Notes: generated by a model from the sequence alone, not told the origin. Shown: positions 25,373-37,203, numbered from the stretch's first letter. The stretch is DNA of 64,000 nt from Aquabacter sp040049275 (GCF_040049275.1 NZ_JBDZDT010000012.1:143049-207048); one strand, 5' to 3'. Made by a program: numbers and translations.

Positions 25373-26781
25373 TGGCTCCGCTTCCTTCCGGGATGGTGCT
25401 CGCCATCCCATTGGCGCTGCTGCTGGGCGGATGCGTGACCTTCACTCCCGACGGCGGCATGGCCCCCGTCGCCAGCCAGGTCTCGGCCGACATCGGCGGG
25501 CAGGTGGTGAAGATCACGTCCGAGGAACAGGCCGCGACGGTGCGGGCACGCGTGTCCGCGCTCCTGTCCCGGCCCCTCGATGCCCGTGTCGCCCTCCAGG
25601 TCGCCCTCCTCAACAACCGGGGACTCCAGGCGCAATACAACGCCTTGGGCATCTCCGAGGCCGCCTACGTGGCGGCGAGCCTTCCACCGAATCCCAGCTT
25701 CGGGGTGGAGCGGCTGAATGGCGGTGGGGAACTCGACGTGGAGCGGCGGCTGGTCGCGAACGTGCTGGCGCTCCTGACGCTTCCCGCCCGCAGCGAGATC
25801 GCCGGCGTCCAGTTCGAGGCTGCCCGCCAGCGGGCGATCGAGGCGACCCTCAGAACCGCCGCCGAGGCTCGTCGCGCCTATTACCGGGCCGTGGCAGCGC
25901 GCCAGACGGAGGCCTTCCTCGAGAAGGCCCGCCTCACGGCGGATGCGGCCGCCGACCTCACCGTCAAGCTCGGCGAGACGGGGGCGGCGACGAAGCTCGA
26001 CCAGGCGAGGGCCAGCGCCTTCTACGCCGAGGTATCGAACGAGCTCGCCCGGGCACGCCTCAAGTCCGCGACGGACCGGGAGGCCCTGACCCGGCAACTC
26101 GGCCTGTGGGGCAACGACGTCGGCTACAGGCTGCCGTCCCAGCTCCCGCGGCTGCCGGGGCGCATCCGGACCGAACCCCAGGTGGAGGTCGAGGCGGTGC
26201 TCAAGCGCACCGACCTCATCGCGGCTCGGCTCGAGCTCGACGCCATGGCGAAGTCCCTCGGCCTCACGCAGGCGACGCGCTTCGTCTCCCTCATCGAGGG
26301 GGGATACCGCGGCAATTACCAGCGCGCGGACGGGGAGACCCTGCGTCCCCAGGGTTTCGAGCTGGAGGTCCAGGTGCCGATCTTCGACCTCGGCGAGACC
26401 AACGTCCGCCGGGCGAAGGAGACCTACATGCAGGCGGTGAACCTCCTCATGGAGAAGGCGGTGAACGTCCGCTCCGAGGCACGGGCCGCCTACGTGACCT
26501 ACCGGGCGAGCTACGACATCGCCCGCCAGTACCAGGCGAGGATCCTCCCCCTGCGCAAGACCATCAATGAGCAGGCGCTGCTGGAATACAACGGCATGCT
26601 CATCGACGTCTTCGAATTGCTCACCACGGAGCGGGAGAGCATCGACAGCAACGTCTCCGCCATCGGCGCCCAGCGCGACTTCTTCCTGGCGGAGGTGGAT
26701 TTCCAGACGGCCATCATCGGCGGCGGTGCGGGAGGCAGGGAAACCGTTCTCGCCTCTGCGGCCGCCGGTGCCAGCGACTGA
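25372..26781 (+). CDS. TolC-family outer-membrane efflux lipoprotein
   Basis: This 469-aa protein starts at the ATG overlapping the preceding stop. The signal ends in LLLGGC, so it should be lipidated, as in CusC/OprM-type channels. The two repeats of the outer-membrane efflux fold are visible: VALLNNRGLQAQYNALGISEAAYVAASLPPNPSFGVE, then the long helices with EARRAYYRAVAARQTEAFLEKARLTADAAADLTVKLGETGAATKLDQARASAFYAEV. The second half includes PIFDLGETNVRRAKETYMQAVNLLMEKAVNVRSEARAAY. It should form the exit duct for CusBA, although cusA lies 1.3 kb upstream. Length is normal. Confidence 0.88.
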   Translation: MAPLPSGMVLAIPLALLLGGCVTFTPDGGMAPVASQVSADIGGQVVKITSEEQAATVRARVSALLSRPLDARVALQVALLNNRGLQAQYNALGISEAAYVAASLPPNPSFGVERLNGGGELDVERRLVANVLALLTLPARSEIAGVQFEAARQRAIEATLRTAAEARRAYYRAVAARQTEAFLEKARLTADAAADLTVKLGETGAATKLDQARASAFYAEVSNELARARLKSATDREALTRQLGLWGNDVGYRLPSQLPRLPGRIRTEPQVEVEAVLKRTDLIAARLELDAMAKSLGLTQATRFVSLIEGGYRGNYQRADGETLRPQGFELEVQVPIFDLGETNVRRAKETYMQAVNLLMEKAVNVRSEARAAYVTYRASYDIARQYQARILPLRKTINEQALLEYNGMLIDVFELLTTERESIDSNVSAIGAQRDFFLAEVDFQTAIIGGGAGGRETVLASAAAGASD

Positions 26782-26794
26782 TCGGAGACGAACC

Positions 26795-28195
26795 ATGCCC
26801 GTTTCAAGACGAGGATTCCTCGGAGCCTCCGGCGCCCTGGCGCTGGTGAGCGCAGGCGCGGTCTCCGGCCGCGTCCAGGCGGCCTCCATTCCCGAGGCCG
26901 CCACCATGAAGGAGGCGACCATGCAGCCGCCCCTGTTCCCGACCACGGGCCCGGACTACCAGCCCGTAGTCACCCTCAATGGTTGGACCGCGCCATGGCG
27001 CATGAACGGTGACTGGAAGGAATTCCATCTCGTCGCCGAGCCCGTGGTGCGGGAGATCGCGCCGGGGATGGTGGCCCATCTGTGGGGCTACAACGGCCAG
27101 TCACCCGGCCCCACCATCGAGGCGGTGGAAGGCGACAAGGTGCGCATCTTCGTCACCAACAGGCTGCCGGAGCACACCACCATCCACTGGCACGGGCAGA
27201 TCCTGCCAAACGGCATGGATGGCGTCGGCGGCCTCACCCAACCCCACATCAAGCCGGGGAAGACCTTCGTCTACGAGTTCCAGCTCCGAAAGAGCGGGAC
27301 CTTCATGTACCACCCCCATGCGGACGAGATGGTCCAGATGGCCATGGGCATGATGGGCTTCTTCGTGGTGCATCCGAAGGACCCGTCCTTCCGCCGCGTG
27401 GATCGGGACTTCGTCTTCCTCCTCAATGCCTACGACATCGAGCCCGGGGCCTACGTGCCCAAGGTCAACACGATGCTCGACTTCAACCTGTGGACCTGGA
27501 ACAGCCGCGCCTTCCCCGGCATCGACCCGCTCGTGGTGGGAAAGGGCGACAAGGTCCGCATCCGGTTCGGCAATCTCACCATGACGAACCATCCCATCCA
27601 CATGCACGGCTACGACTTCAAGGTCTCGTGCACGGATGGCGGATGGGTGCCGGAGGCGGCCGCCTGGCCGGAGGTGACCATCGACTGCGCGGTCGGCCAG
27701 ATGCGTGCCTTCGACTTCGTGGCCGATCACGAGGGGGACTGGGCGATCCACTGCCACAAGTCCCACCACACCATGAACGCCATGGGCCACGACGTGCGCA
27801 CGTACATCGGGGCCAACCTGAAGCAGGCGGCCGGCAAGATCCGCAAGCTCGTGCCCGACTACATGCCCATGGGCGCCAAGGGCATGGCGGACATGGGCGA
27901 AATGGAGATGCCGCTGCCCGACAACACCCTGCCCATGATGACCGGCTTCGCCCAGTTCGGCCCGGTGGAGATGGGCGGCATGTTCTCGGTGGTCAAGGTG
28001 CGCGAGGGCCTTGAGCGCAACGACTACAAGGACCCGGGCTGGTTCAAGAACCCGCCGGGCACCGTCGCGTTCGAGTGGACCGGCGAGAACAAGGCCGCCG
28101 AGCGCGCGCCCGCGCCCGCCTACGACCCCGCCCGGACCATCGAGGTCGACGTCGTCAAGCCCGGCACCGCGCGGGCGGGTGGACACCGGCACTGA
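26795..28195 (+). CDS. Copper-resistance multicopper oxidase (CopA/CueO-like)
   Basis: This 466-aa protein has a Tat-type leader (SRRGFLGASGALALVSAGAVSG). All copper-site motifs are present: TTIHWHGQ, MYHPHADEM, HPIHMHGYDF and the C-terminal HCHKSHHTMNAMGH, which carries the type 1 and type 2/3 ligands. The arrangement is a laccase-like three-domain oxidase. These enzymes oxidise Cu+ to less toxic Cu2+ in the periplasm. A Met/Gly-rich segment near residue 365-395 (MPMGAKGMADMGEMEMPLP) may bind substrate copper. It is followed closely by cupredoxin and CusF genes in the same direction. Confidence 0.9.
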   Translation: MPVSRRGFLGASGALALVSAGAVSGRVQAASIPEAATMKEATMQPPLFPTTGPDYQPVVTLNGWTAPWRMNGDWKEFHLVAEPVVREIAPGMVAHLWGYNGQSPGPTIEAVEGDKVRIFVTNRLPEHTTIHWHGQILPNGMDGVGGLTQPHIKPGKTFVYEFQLRKSGTFMYHPHADEMVQMAMGMMGFFVVHPKDPSFRRVDRDFVFLLNAYDIEPGAYVPKVNTMLDFNLWTWNSRAFPGIDPLVVGKGDKVRIRFGNLTMTNHPIHMHGYDFKVSCTDGGWVPEAAAWPEVTIDCAVGQMRAFDFVADHEGDWAIHCHKSHHTMNAMGHDVRTYIGANLKQAAGKIRKLVPDYMPMGAKGMADMGEMEMPLPDNTLPMMTGFAQFGPVEMGGMFSVVKVREGLERNDYKDPGWFKNPPGTVAFEWTGENKAAERAPAPAYDPARTIEVDVVKPGTARAGGHRH

Positions 28196-28231
28196 ATTTC
28201 CCCGATCCCAAGTTCAACGAGAGGACCAACC

Positions 28232-28705
28232 ATGAAGACTTGCCTCATCGCCGCCGCATTGCTTTCGGCGGTCGTTTCCGCCGCTCCCGCCTTCGCCGAC
28301 GCGGGACATGCCCATGGCGACGAACGAGCCTATGGCGAGCCAGGCAATCCGAAGCAGCCCGCGCGGGTGGTTCAGATCGTCATGAGCGAAGCGGACGGGA
28401 AGATGCAGTTCATCCCGAACAAGATCGAGATCAAGACCGGCGAACAGGTCCGGTTCGTGATCCGCAACAACGGCGACCTCGACCACGAGATCGTCCTCGC
28501 GACGCTTCAGGACAACCTCAAGCACGCCGAGGAGATGCGCAAGAACCCCGACATGGAGCACGACGATCCCAACGCCAAGCGCCTGATGCCGAAGAAGACG
28601 GGCGAGATCGTCTGGAAGTTCACGAAGGCGGGAACCTTCGACTTCTCCTGTCTCATCCCGGGCCACCGAGAGGCCGGGATGTTCGGCACCATCATCGTCA
28701 AGTGA
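28232..28705 (+). CDS. Cupredoxin-family copper protein
   Basis: This 157-aa protein has a signal peptide (MKTCLIAAALLSAVVSAAPAFA) and a short His-containing head (DAGHAHGDERAYG). The cupredoxin core has the type 1 copper ligands His in NGDLDHEIVLA, Cys in FDFSCLIPGHREAGMFG, and the following His and Met. A Met/Lys/Asp-rich insert lies between strands. It probably carries electrons or copper in the periplasm beside the multicopper oxidase. It resembles CopI-like proteins of copper tolerance loci. It lies 36 bp after the oxidase stop. Confidence 0.85.
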   Translation: MKTCLIAAALLSAVVSAAPAFADAGHAHGDERAYGEPGNPKQPARVVQIVMSEADGKMQFIPNKIEIKTGEQVRFVIRNNGDLDHEIVLATLQDNLKHAEEMRKNPDMEHDDPNAKRLMPKKTGEIVWKFTKAGTFDFSCLIPGHREAGMFGTIIVK

Positions 28706-28725
28706 CCCAATCAAGGAGACTCATC

Positions 28726-29010
28726 ATGCGCAAGCTGTTGCTGTCCGCCGCATTCCTGCTCACGACCGCCGCGGCGTTTGCCCAGGTCGCTCCCGTCAGC
28801 GGCGAGGTGACCAAGGTCGACGCGGCGCAAGGCAAGATCACCCTCAAGCACGCCGCCATCCCGAACCTGGACATGGACGCCATGACGATGGTGTTCGCTG
28901 CCGGCGATCCGGCGATGCTCAAGGCCGTGAAGCCTGGCGACAAGGTCACCTTCGAGGCCGACCGGGTGAACGGACGGCTCACCGTCACCAAGATCCAGAA
29001 GGCGAAGTGA
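28726..29010 (+). CDS. cusF: CusF-like periplasmic copper-binding chaperone
   Basis: This 94-aa protein starts after AAGGAG and has a signal peptide (LLLSAAFLLTTAAAFAQ). The small OB-like domain reads VSGEVTKVDAAQGKITLKHAAIPNLDMDAMTMVFAAGDPAML...GDKVTFEADRVNGRLTVTKIQ. The Cu+/Ag+ site of E. coli CusF uses His, Trp and two Met. Here His (LKHAA) and the MTM pair are kept, but the Trp position is Met, a variant seen in many copper-binding homologues. It should deliver Cu+ to CusB/CusA. It is 20 bp after the cupredoxin gene. Confidence 0.88.
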   Translation: MRKLLLSAAFLLTTAAAFAQVAPVSGEVTKVDAAQGKITLKHAAIPNLDMDAMTMVFAAGDPAMLKAVKPGDKVTFEADRVNGRLTVTKIQKAK

Positions 29011-29128
29011 TCCGAACGCCCGTGGGGCGGGGTACCGTCCCACAGGCAAACAAGCGCTCCGGCGGATCGGGGACATGGATCATTCCGTATCTCGATCCGG
29101 GAATGGGGCGAAGGCAAAGGAGACCCCC

Positions 29129-29341
29129 ATGACCATCAGGTCCCTCGTTCTGGCGGGAGTGCTGACCGTGCTTTCGGTCGCTCCCGCCCTCTCCGATCCC
29201 GATTCCTCCCGACTGTCGCAAAGGGAGAAGGAACGGCACGAGTTCCGTGACGTCCAGCGCGGCCAGGTCCCACTCCTTCAGTGCCCCAGGAACACGGCGC
29301 CGCATGGGGCGTCGGCGACGCCTCGCATACCGGCGAACTGA
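29129..29341 (+). CDS. Exported small protein, probably a 3'-truncated PepSY-like protein
   Basis: A 70-aa frame with a signal peptide (TIRSLVLAGVLTVLSVAPALS), then DSSRLSQREKERHEFRDVQRGQV. This resembles the start of PepSY-type proteins, where a segment such as RGQVLPL would continue into the PepSY fold. Here it becomes PLLQCPRNTAPHG and stops 20 bp before the 3' end of the convergent Cu+-ATPase gene. The C-terminal domain is therefore probably lost by rearrangement. The assignment is tentative because only the N-terminal stretch is left. Confidence 0.5.
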   Translation: MTIRSLVLAGVLTVLSVAPALSDPDSSRLSQREKERHEFRDVQRGQVPLLQCPRNTAPHGASATPRIPAN

Positions 29342-29360
29342 TCGGGCGACCGCTTGCTCC

Positions 29361-31737
<2,377 letters not shown>

Positions 31738-31745
<8 letters not shown>

Positions 31746-32378
31746 GGGAGGGAGCTCCGGGATGGTGGGGCTTCGGGCCGGATGCGGTGCCGATCCGAGG
31801 GATGAACGCGGGCACGGCGCGCGCGTAGGCGTCCCATTCGGGACCGACTTCGGCCCTGAAGGCGTCCTCCTCCCGCCGGGCGAGGCGGACGTAGACCCAC
31901 GCCAGGATCGGGAACATGGCGAGGGTCACGAGGGTCGGCCACTGCATGAGGAAGCCGAACATGGGCGTACGCGCCCGTGGTCGCCAGCCGATGTTCCCGC
32001 TGGGCCGCATGGAGCACGTGCCAGCTCGTGGCGAGCAGCCAGAACCCGGCGAAGATCAGGACGTCGCTGAGGATGTGGAACGGGCCGAAGTGCGGGTTCA
32101 TGCGCCACCCGAACATCGTCTCGAGCAGGTGTCCCGCATCGTGCGAGAGGAAGTCCACCCCGGGGAACTGCCGCCCGAGCCCATCCCGACAGCAGGTAGA
32201 TGGTCAGGGGGAAGCCGTACATCTCGGTGAACAGCGCGACGACGAAGGCCGAGAAGGCGCCGAGCGACCGCCAGTCCAGGGAGGTGCGCAGCCGGACGAA
32301 GCTCGCGGCGAACAGGATGAACACCGCGGAATTGATGATCACCAGGCCCCAGAGGCCGTAGGCGGGAGATCCGTTCAT
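31738..32378 (-). pseudogene. Isoprenylcysteine methyltransferase-like membrane protein, frameshifted
   Basis: The start (MNGSPAYGLWGLVIINSAVFILFAASFVRLRTSLDWR) and TEMYGFPLTIYLLSGW are in one frame. The next part, DFLSHDAGHLLETMFGWRMNPHFGPFHILSDVLIFAGFWLLATSWHVLHAAQREHRLATTGAYAHVR, is in a second frame. The end, MFGFLMQWPTLVTLAMFPILAWVYVRLARREEDAFRAEVGPEWDAYA, is in a third. One extra C in CCC at 32180-32182 explains the first shift. A deletion of roughly 40 bp near 31975, after GAYA, removes the conserved HPQY-type segment and explains the second. The intact family is membrane-bound and often sits next to copper ATPases. It overlaps both neighbours. Confidence 0.82.
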
Positions 32379-32674
32379 CGGGGACCTCCCTCGGAGCGGC
32401 TCGGAGCGGCTCCTGCGCCGTGGTGGTGCCCGCCGCCATGACCGTGATGCATGAACAGGTGCATCAGGGGACAGGCGAGGAGCAGCAGGAGCGGCAGGTA
32501 GCCCAGGACGTGGGCACGGTGCTCGGAGAACAGCAGGAAAGCCGCGATGAGCAGGAAGCCGATGGCGACGAGGCCTCCCTTGGATCGCCAGAAGCCGCCC
32601 GACGGGCGATCGGCTGGCCGACCGCGGTCGTCGTTGGCGGCGGCGAGATGATCTGCGTTATGGTGCATGGACAT
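32375..32674 (-). CDS. DUF2933-like small membrane protein
   Basis: This 99-aa protein has an Asn/Asp-rich soluble start, then two hydrophobic helices (GGLVAIGFLLIAAFLLFSEHRAHVLGYLPLLLLLACPLMHLFMHHG). A His-rich tail (HHGHGGGHHHGAG) follows. The FLLFSEHRAHVLGYLPLLLLLACPLMH pattern is typical of DUF2933, a family often found in copper/metal resistance loci. The His tail suggests metal contact. The stop overlaps the start of the methyltransferase-like pseudogene (ATGA), showing an ancestral operon. Confidence 0.82.
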   Translation of the reverse strand: MSMHHNADHLAAANDDRGRPADRPSGGFWRSKGGLVAIGFLLIAAFLLFSEHRAHVLGYLPLLLLLACPLMHLFMHHGHGGGHHHGAGAAPSRSEGGPR

Positions 32675-32743
32675 GGTCGGATTCTCCGGGATGGGTCGGG
32701 GCCGCGCCCGCGGCGGGAAGCCGTTCCGCGGGCGCCGCTGGGG

Positions 32744-33322
32744 TCACATCAAGCCCATCGGCATGGGCATGAGGAGCTGATCGGCGGTGCGCTTCTGGGC
32801 GTCGCCGAAAGAGGCGTAGAGCGGGTCCAGCGCCGTCTTCACCTTGCGCAGGGCCTCGAGGCGCGCGGCTAGCATGCTTTCGTGCGCCTCAATCCGCTTC
32901 GGGAGGGTGGCGGCCGTAGCGCCTTGCCCGGACATCATCTGCTCCTGCATGGCGGACATCATTCCCGTCATGCCCCGGGCATTGGTACGGAGCGCCTCGG
33001 CGAACGCGTCCCATAGCGGCTGCTGCGCGGCGGTGATGCCGAGCTCGGCCCGGAGAAAAGCGATCCGTCCCTCGATGCGGGCCGGGGCCATCATCTGGGT
33101 CATCATGCCCATGGGCCCCGTGCCTCCCATTCCGCCTTGCTGCTGATCCTGAGCGGGGGTCGCCGCCGGAGGCTGCGGCATCGGCATGGGGGCGTTCGAC
33201 TGGGGCGCCGCAGGGGACGGTACGCCCGCCGGATGGTGCGCATCCTCGGCGAGGACGGGCGTGGATGCGATCAGGGCTGCGCCCAAGGCGATGGCCGTCA
33301 TCAGGTTGGGGGACTTGGTCAT
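32744..33322 (-). CDS. Spy/CpxP-family periplasmic protein
   Basis: This 192-aa protein has a signal peptide (LMTAIALGAALIASTPVLA). A Pro/Met/Gln-rich linker (MPMPQPPAATPAQDQQQGGMGGTGPMGMMTQMM) precedes a helical domain. Its IAFLRAELGITAAQQPLWDAFAEALR and LEALRKVKTALDPLYASFGDAQKRTADQLL match the LTxxQ-containing Spy/CpxP fold. Such proteins act as periplasmic chaperones or metal sensors. Abundant Met residues fit a copper setting. It is upstream of the DUF2933 gene in the same direction, 70 bp apart. Confidence 0.83.
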   Translation of the reverse strand: MTKSPNLMTAIALGAALIASTPVLAEDAHHPAGVPSPAAPQSNAPMPMPQPPAATPAQDQQQGGMGGTGPMGMMTQMMAPARIEGRIAFLRAELGITAAQQPLWDAFAEALRTNARGMTGMMSAMQEQMMSGQGATAATLPKRIEAHESMLAARLEALRKVKTALDPLYASFGDAQKRTADQLLMPMPMGLM

Positions 33323-33338
33323 GATCTTCCTGCTCCTC

Positions 33339-35209
33339 TCATGGTGCGGCCGCGGCCGCTCTCTGGTTAGGGATGGTGTCCGTCGTGTGCGTCACGGGTG
33401 GGCCGCCATCGGCGGATCCGGTTTCGATGGCGATCCGGGCCGGGCGTGATTGGCCGGATACCGGAAGCGCAGCCGGTCCGCCGTAGGCCGCGTCGAAGAC
33501 CCGTTCGAAGAAGGCGTTCCGCAGCCTGCGTCCGGCCTCGATCGTCTCGGCAACGCCGTCGGCGAAGCGGGTCTCCTGGACCTTGAAGGGATTGTCGGGC
33601 GCGGCCGGATGGCGATGCGCACAGATGCGTTCCGCAAGGAACTGAATGCCGCGCATCCAGGGAATGAAGCCCTCGGAGAGGAGATACCGGCTGGTGCGCA
33701 TCGGATGCAGCCATTGGAGGGTGGCCGCGGACCACGGCGTCGTGACCGCCTGGACCCAAGGGCTCACGAAGGTGCGGTAGAGCCGCTCGTTGGTCTCGGA
33801 CAGGTCACGCACCCGCTCGAACGCGGCGCCGGCGCGCGTGAAGCGGATGTCGGAGACCTGCCGCTCCTCGAAGCGCACTTCGAAGGCATCGGCCGTGCAG
33901 TCCGGGTCCCGCGTCGGGTTGTCGATCCTCATCTCGTAGAGACCGGGCGGCAGGGCCTCGATCCGAGGCAGGTTCTGGAGGATCGCCCGATGCTCGAGGC
34001 GGGCGACCTTGGCGGAGACGAAGATGCCGAGGTGCCCGACATGAGAATTGACGAGATAGACGATGCGCTGCCCCGCCTCCTTCAAGTCCCGCGTGTCGGC
34101 ATAGACGGCGGGTATCCAGCCCAGCGCCTGATGGGGTGGCGTGATGTTGTCTCCGTAGGAGGCCAAGATCACGAGGGGGTTGCGGTGCGCCGGAGGTCGG
34201 CATGGCATCCCTCGCAGATCCAAAGCCGTCCCTGCTCCAGCCGATCGCCGACGAACAGGTTCTCGACGATGGCGAAGATCTCCTCTCGGGAGAGGAAGAA
34301 GAACCCGTTCCACCATCGTGCAAAATCCAGGAATCGATCCCGCCCCGTGTCGATCGCGACGTAGAGGTTCGCGTATTTCTCCCAAACGGCCTCCGGCTTG
34401 AGACCCTCGAAGTTCTGGACCAGCCATGCGCCGTCGAACCGGCCGCCGCCGAGATCGGCGAGCAGATGCTTGAGCCAAGTGCCGCCCTCGAACCCGGCCG
34501 CGATCCGCATCGGGTTCACGCCGGGCTCGCCCGCCCAGTAGGACAGCGGGGTTCCGTTCAGGACCGTGGGACCGGTCAGCCCGGCGCAGTCGGCGGCGAG
34601 GAGGGTCACCGCCCATCCGGCCTGGCAATTGCCATAGAGGATCGGCGCGGTATCGGGATGGCGCTTCGCCACCTCCTCCACGAACCGCCGCAGCGCATGG
34701 AGCACGTCGGCGAGCGTTTGCCCGGGCATGGGCTCCGGCGTGAAGGCGACGAAGTAGACCGGATGGCCCTGGTGCAGGGCGATGCCGACCTCCGACTCCA
34801 GCTTGAAGCCGCCGATGCCGGGACCGTGCCCGGCCCGGGGATCGAGGATCAGGACCGGAGGCTTCGACGGATCGAGGCAGTCATCCAGGCAATCGTCCCC
34901 GGCCGGGGTCACCCGCAGGAGCAGGTAGTTGACGGGCTGCTCGAACCGCCGGGCATCCACCAGGACCTCGTAGTCGAAATCCAGCAAGGGCGGCTTGCCC
35001 GCGCGCTCGTGCGCCAGCATGTTGTCGGCCCGCTGCCGGAGCGTGTCCCAGAACAGGACCGACCGCTCGCCCGCGTCGACGACATAAGCCAGGAGATCGC
35101 CAAGGATCGCGCCTGGGGCCGAGCGGGCATCCGGGGCCGGAAGCGCCCGGCTCTCGCCAAGCACAGCGGCGCCGGCCGCGGGACGGCCGAGAAAATCGCT
35201 ATAGGTCAT
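33339..35209 (-). pseudogene. DUF3141 / PHA-synthase-like hydrolase, frameshifted
   Basis: The start codes for MTYSDFLGRPAAGAAV and a long alpha/beta-hydrolase part with YLLLRVTPAGDD, VLILDPRAGHGPGIGGFK, and the nucleophile loop ILYGNCQAGWAV, which resembles the Cys lipase-like box of PHA synthases. After WICEGCHADLRR (about 34190) the frame ends in TATPS and a stop. The next frame continues without break as RNPLVILASYGDNITPPHQALGW, with the catalytic Asp region, then SHVGHLGIFVSAKVARLEH with the His. One missing base in CGGCGCACC at about 34185-34195 explains this. Total length would be near 623 aa, normal for DUF3141. Confidence 0.8.
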
Positions 35210-35303
35210 GTCGATATGCTCGTTTCCTGTCGGCTTGCGGCCGACGTCGATCCGAGGGACGCCCGGAGGCGCTCCCGCCAGCTACGTACGAGACGGCTTC
35301 AGA

Positions 35304-35675
35304 TCAGGAACGAGGGGGATCGAGGCCCGGCGGGACGGCAAGGCCCGCAAACACACGATCCGACGGCAAGGGATGATGGCCGAGGAACTTCAGGTGGAGG
35401 ATCGCCCCGTCCTCGGTTTGGACCGTGATGCTCCAGACGCTGCATGCCAAGTCGCAGCAGGCTCCGTGGTCGGTCATCCCTACCTTGCCGTCATGGTCAT
35501 CGGCAACTGCGGCGCCGTGGTCGTCCGCAACAGCAGCGTGGGGAGGAGCATCCTCGGCATGGTCATGGCACTCGACCGGCATGGCGTGGGCGACCGGGGC
35601 GAGCAGCATCGCCGCCGCGACCAGCATGGCCGACAGCAACTTCACGTGCCCGATCGCTCGCCTGAAGCCGATCAT
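35304..35675 (-). CDS. Exported His/Asp-rich small protein
   Basis: Start chosen at Met 35675 (MIGFRRAIGHVKLLSAMLVAAAMLLAPVAHA), which gives a clear signal peptide; a longer frame to 35717 adds residues without signal character. The 123-aa protein has a His/Asp/Ala-rich stretch (ECHDHAEDAPPHAAVADDHGAAVADDHDGKV) and a Cys pair (HGACCDLACSVW). It is likely a periplasmic metal-binding protein, of the same style as the 24.4-kb protein. It heads the minus-strand group that runs to the Cu+-ATPase. An FNR-type box lies just upstream. Confidence 0.68.
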   Translation of the reverse strand: MIGFRRAIGHVKLLSAMLVAAAMLLAPVAHAMPVECHDHAEDAPPHAAVADDHGAAVADDHDGKVGMTDHGACCDLACSVWSITVQTEDGAILHLKFLGHHPLPSDRVFAGLAVPPGLDPPRS

Positions 35676-35734
35676 GTTCCTGGCCTGTCCTAAGGAAACC
35701 TTACACCATCCTAGCATCTCGTGGAACGCGCGCC

Positions 35735-35748
35735 TTGATCGGGATCAA
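35735..35748. promoter_or_regulatory. FNR/FixK-type binding site (TTGAT-N4-ATCAA)
   Basis: TTGATCGGGATCAA is a perfect match to the FNR/Anr/FixK consensus TTGAT-N4-ATCAA. On the minus strand a TAGGAT -10-like hexamer (35708-35713) would place a start near 35701. The box centre is then about -41, the class II activation position. The 35675 gene start is about 25 nt further on. The other flank is the TauE-GGT chimera, 145 bp away. Confidence 0.65.
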
Positions 35749-35892
35749 CGGTCGCCAGGCATGGCGGGCGCCAATCGGCATCCCCCCGCAGATGTCCTGC
35801 CCGATGTAAATGAAGAACCGATCGACTTGGTGCAGCGAGGCGTCAGTTAACCCATGATCCGCGATCGATTCGGTCGGAGGCGACGGGGCGTG

Positions 35893-37128
35893 ATGTTCAC
35901 CGACGGCGTAATCCTGCTCGCGATCCTCTTCGGCGTGATCGCGGCCCTTTACGCGGCCGTGGGTCAGGCGGGAGCATCCGGGTATCTGGCGGTCATGGCG
36001 CTCTTCGGGGTTGCGCCCGCGGTGATGAAGCCAACCGCCCTTGCCCTCAATCTCCTGGTCGCAGCGATCGGGACTATCCAGGCGCGCCGGATGGGCCTGT
36101 TCTCCTGGCGCACGTTCTATCCGTTCGCCGTCCTGGGATTCCCGTTCTCGCTCATCGGCGGCGCCGTGCATCTTCCGGCGAACATCTATTATTCGGCGGT
36201 CGGGGAGATCCTCCTGCTGTCGGCGGCTCAGATGCTGCGCATGGCGAGGGGAGCATCTGAGCGCCCGTCGGCCACCCCCGCCGAGCCTCCTTTCCACGAG
36301 TTGCCGCCCAACGGACAGGGCATCGCCACCCTAATGACGCTGGGCATGCTGGACGCGCTGGGGGTCGGCACCGCGCCGGTGGAGACCACCCATCTCGTCA
36401 TCGAGGCCACGAAGCTGGCGCTGGCGGACCTCGACGAATTCGTCGGCGATCCCGACACCATGAGTATCGACCCGCGCAGCCTCCTGGACCCTGCCTATCT
36501 CGCGGAGCGGGCGAAGGAGGTGGACCCCGGCAAGGCGGGCCTGCCCAGCTTCAAGGGGCCTAAGCCGGGTGGCACGGTCTATCTCTCGGCGGCGGATGCG
36601 CAGGGGAGGATGGTGTCTTTCATCCAGTCCAATTACATGGGCTTCGGCTCCGGCGTCGTGGTGCCGGGTACTGGCATCAGCCTGCAGAACCGCGGCACCT
36701 CCTTCTCGCTGAAGCCCGGACACGCCAATCAGGTGGGCCCACGCAAGCGCCCGTTCCACACCATCATCCCCGGCTTCGCCATGGACGCGGCCGGCGCGCC
36801 GCTCATGTCGTTCGGCGTCATGGGCGGGCCCATGCAGGCCCAGGGACACACCCAGATGGTGCTGCGCACGCTGAAATATCGCCAGGGCCCCCAGGCCGCC
36901 GCCGACGCACCCCGCTGGCGCGTGGTCTCCGGTCGCAAGGTGGCGGTGGAGCCCAGTGTCGGTCCGGAGCTGCTGGAGGGCCTCAAGGCGCTGGGCCACG
37001 AGATCGTGGTGGAGCCGCCCGAGGCGGTCTTCGCCTTCGGCGGCGCGCAGCTCATCCTGAGGGGCGAGGACGGCGCCTATGTGGGTGGCTCGGACAGCCG
37101 GAAGGACGGGCAGGTGGCCGCCTTCTGA
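35893..37128 (+). pseudogene. In-frame chimera: TauE/SafE N-terminus fused to gamma-glutamyltransferase C-terminus
   Basis: An uninterrupted frame joins two unrelated protein parts. The first 135 residues are a TauE/SafE sulfite/sulfonate exporter start: FTDGVILLAILFGVIAALYAAVGQAGASGYLAVMALFGVAP, with several helices. From residue E in HELPPNGQGIATLMTLGMLDALG (about 36298) it reads as GGT, with the autoprocessing Thr region GGTVYLSAADAQGRMVSFIQSNYMGFGSGV and the end HTIIPGFAMDAAGAPLMSFGVMGGPMQAQGH. Half of each parent is missing: TauE loses its second repeat, and GGT loses its signal and most of the heavy chain. No signal peptide for the GGT part exists, so it would face the wrong compartment. 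A deletion fusion is the likely origin. Confidence 0.82.
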
Positions 37129-37203
37129 GGCAGCCATGTAGCTCGAGAATCGTGATTGGCAGGCGTCGGAGCACACGATTCCAGCCGCCGCGAGGCGATC
37201 TAA

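Noticed and set aside
34202..35428. 408-codon plus-strand frame over the DUF3141 pseudogene
   Set aside because: Antisense shadow without motifs.
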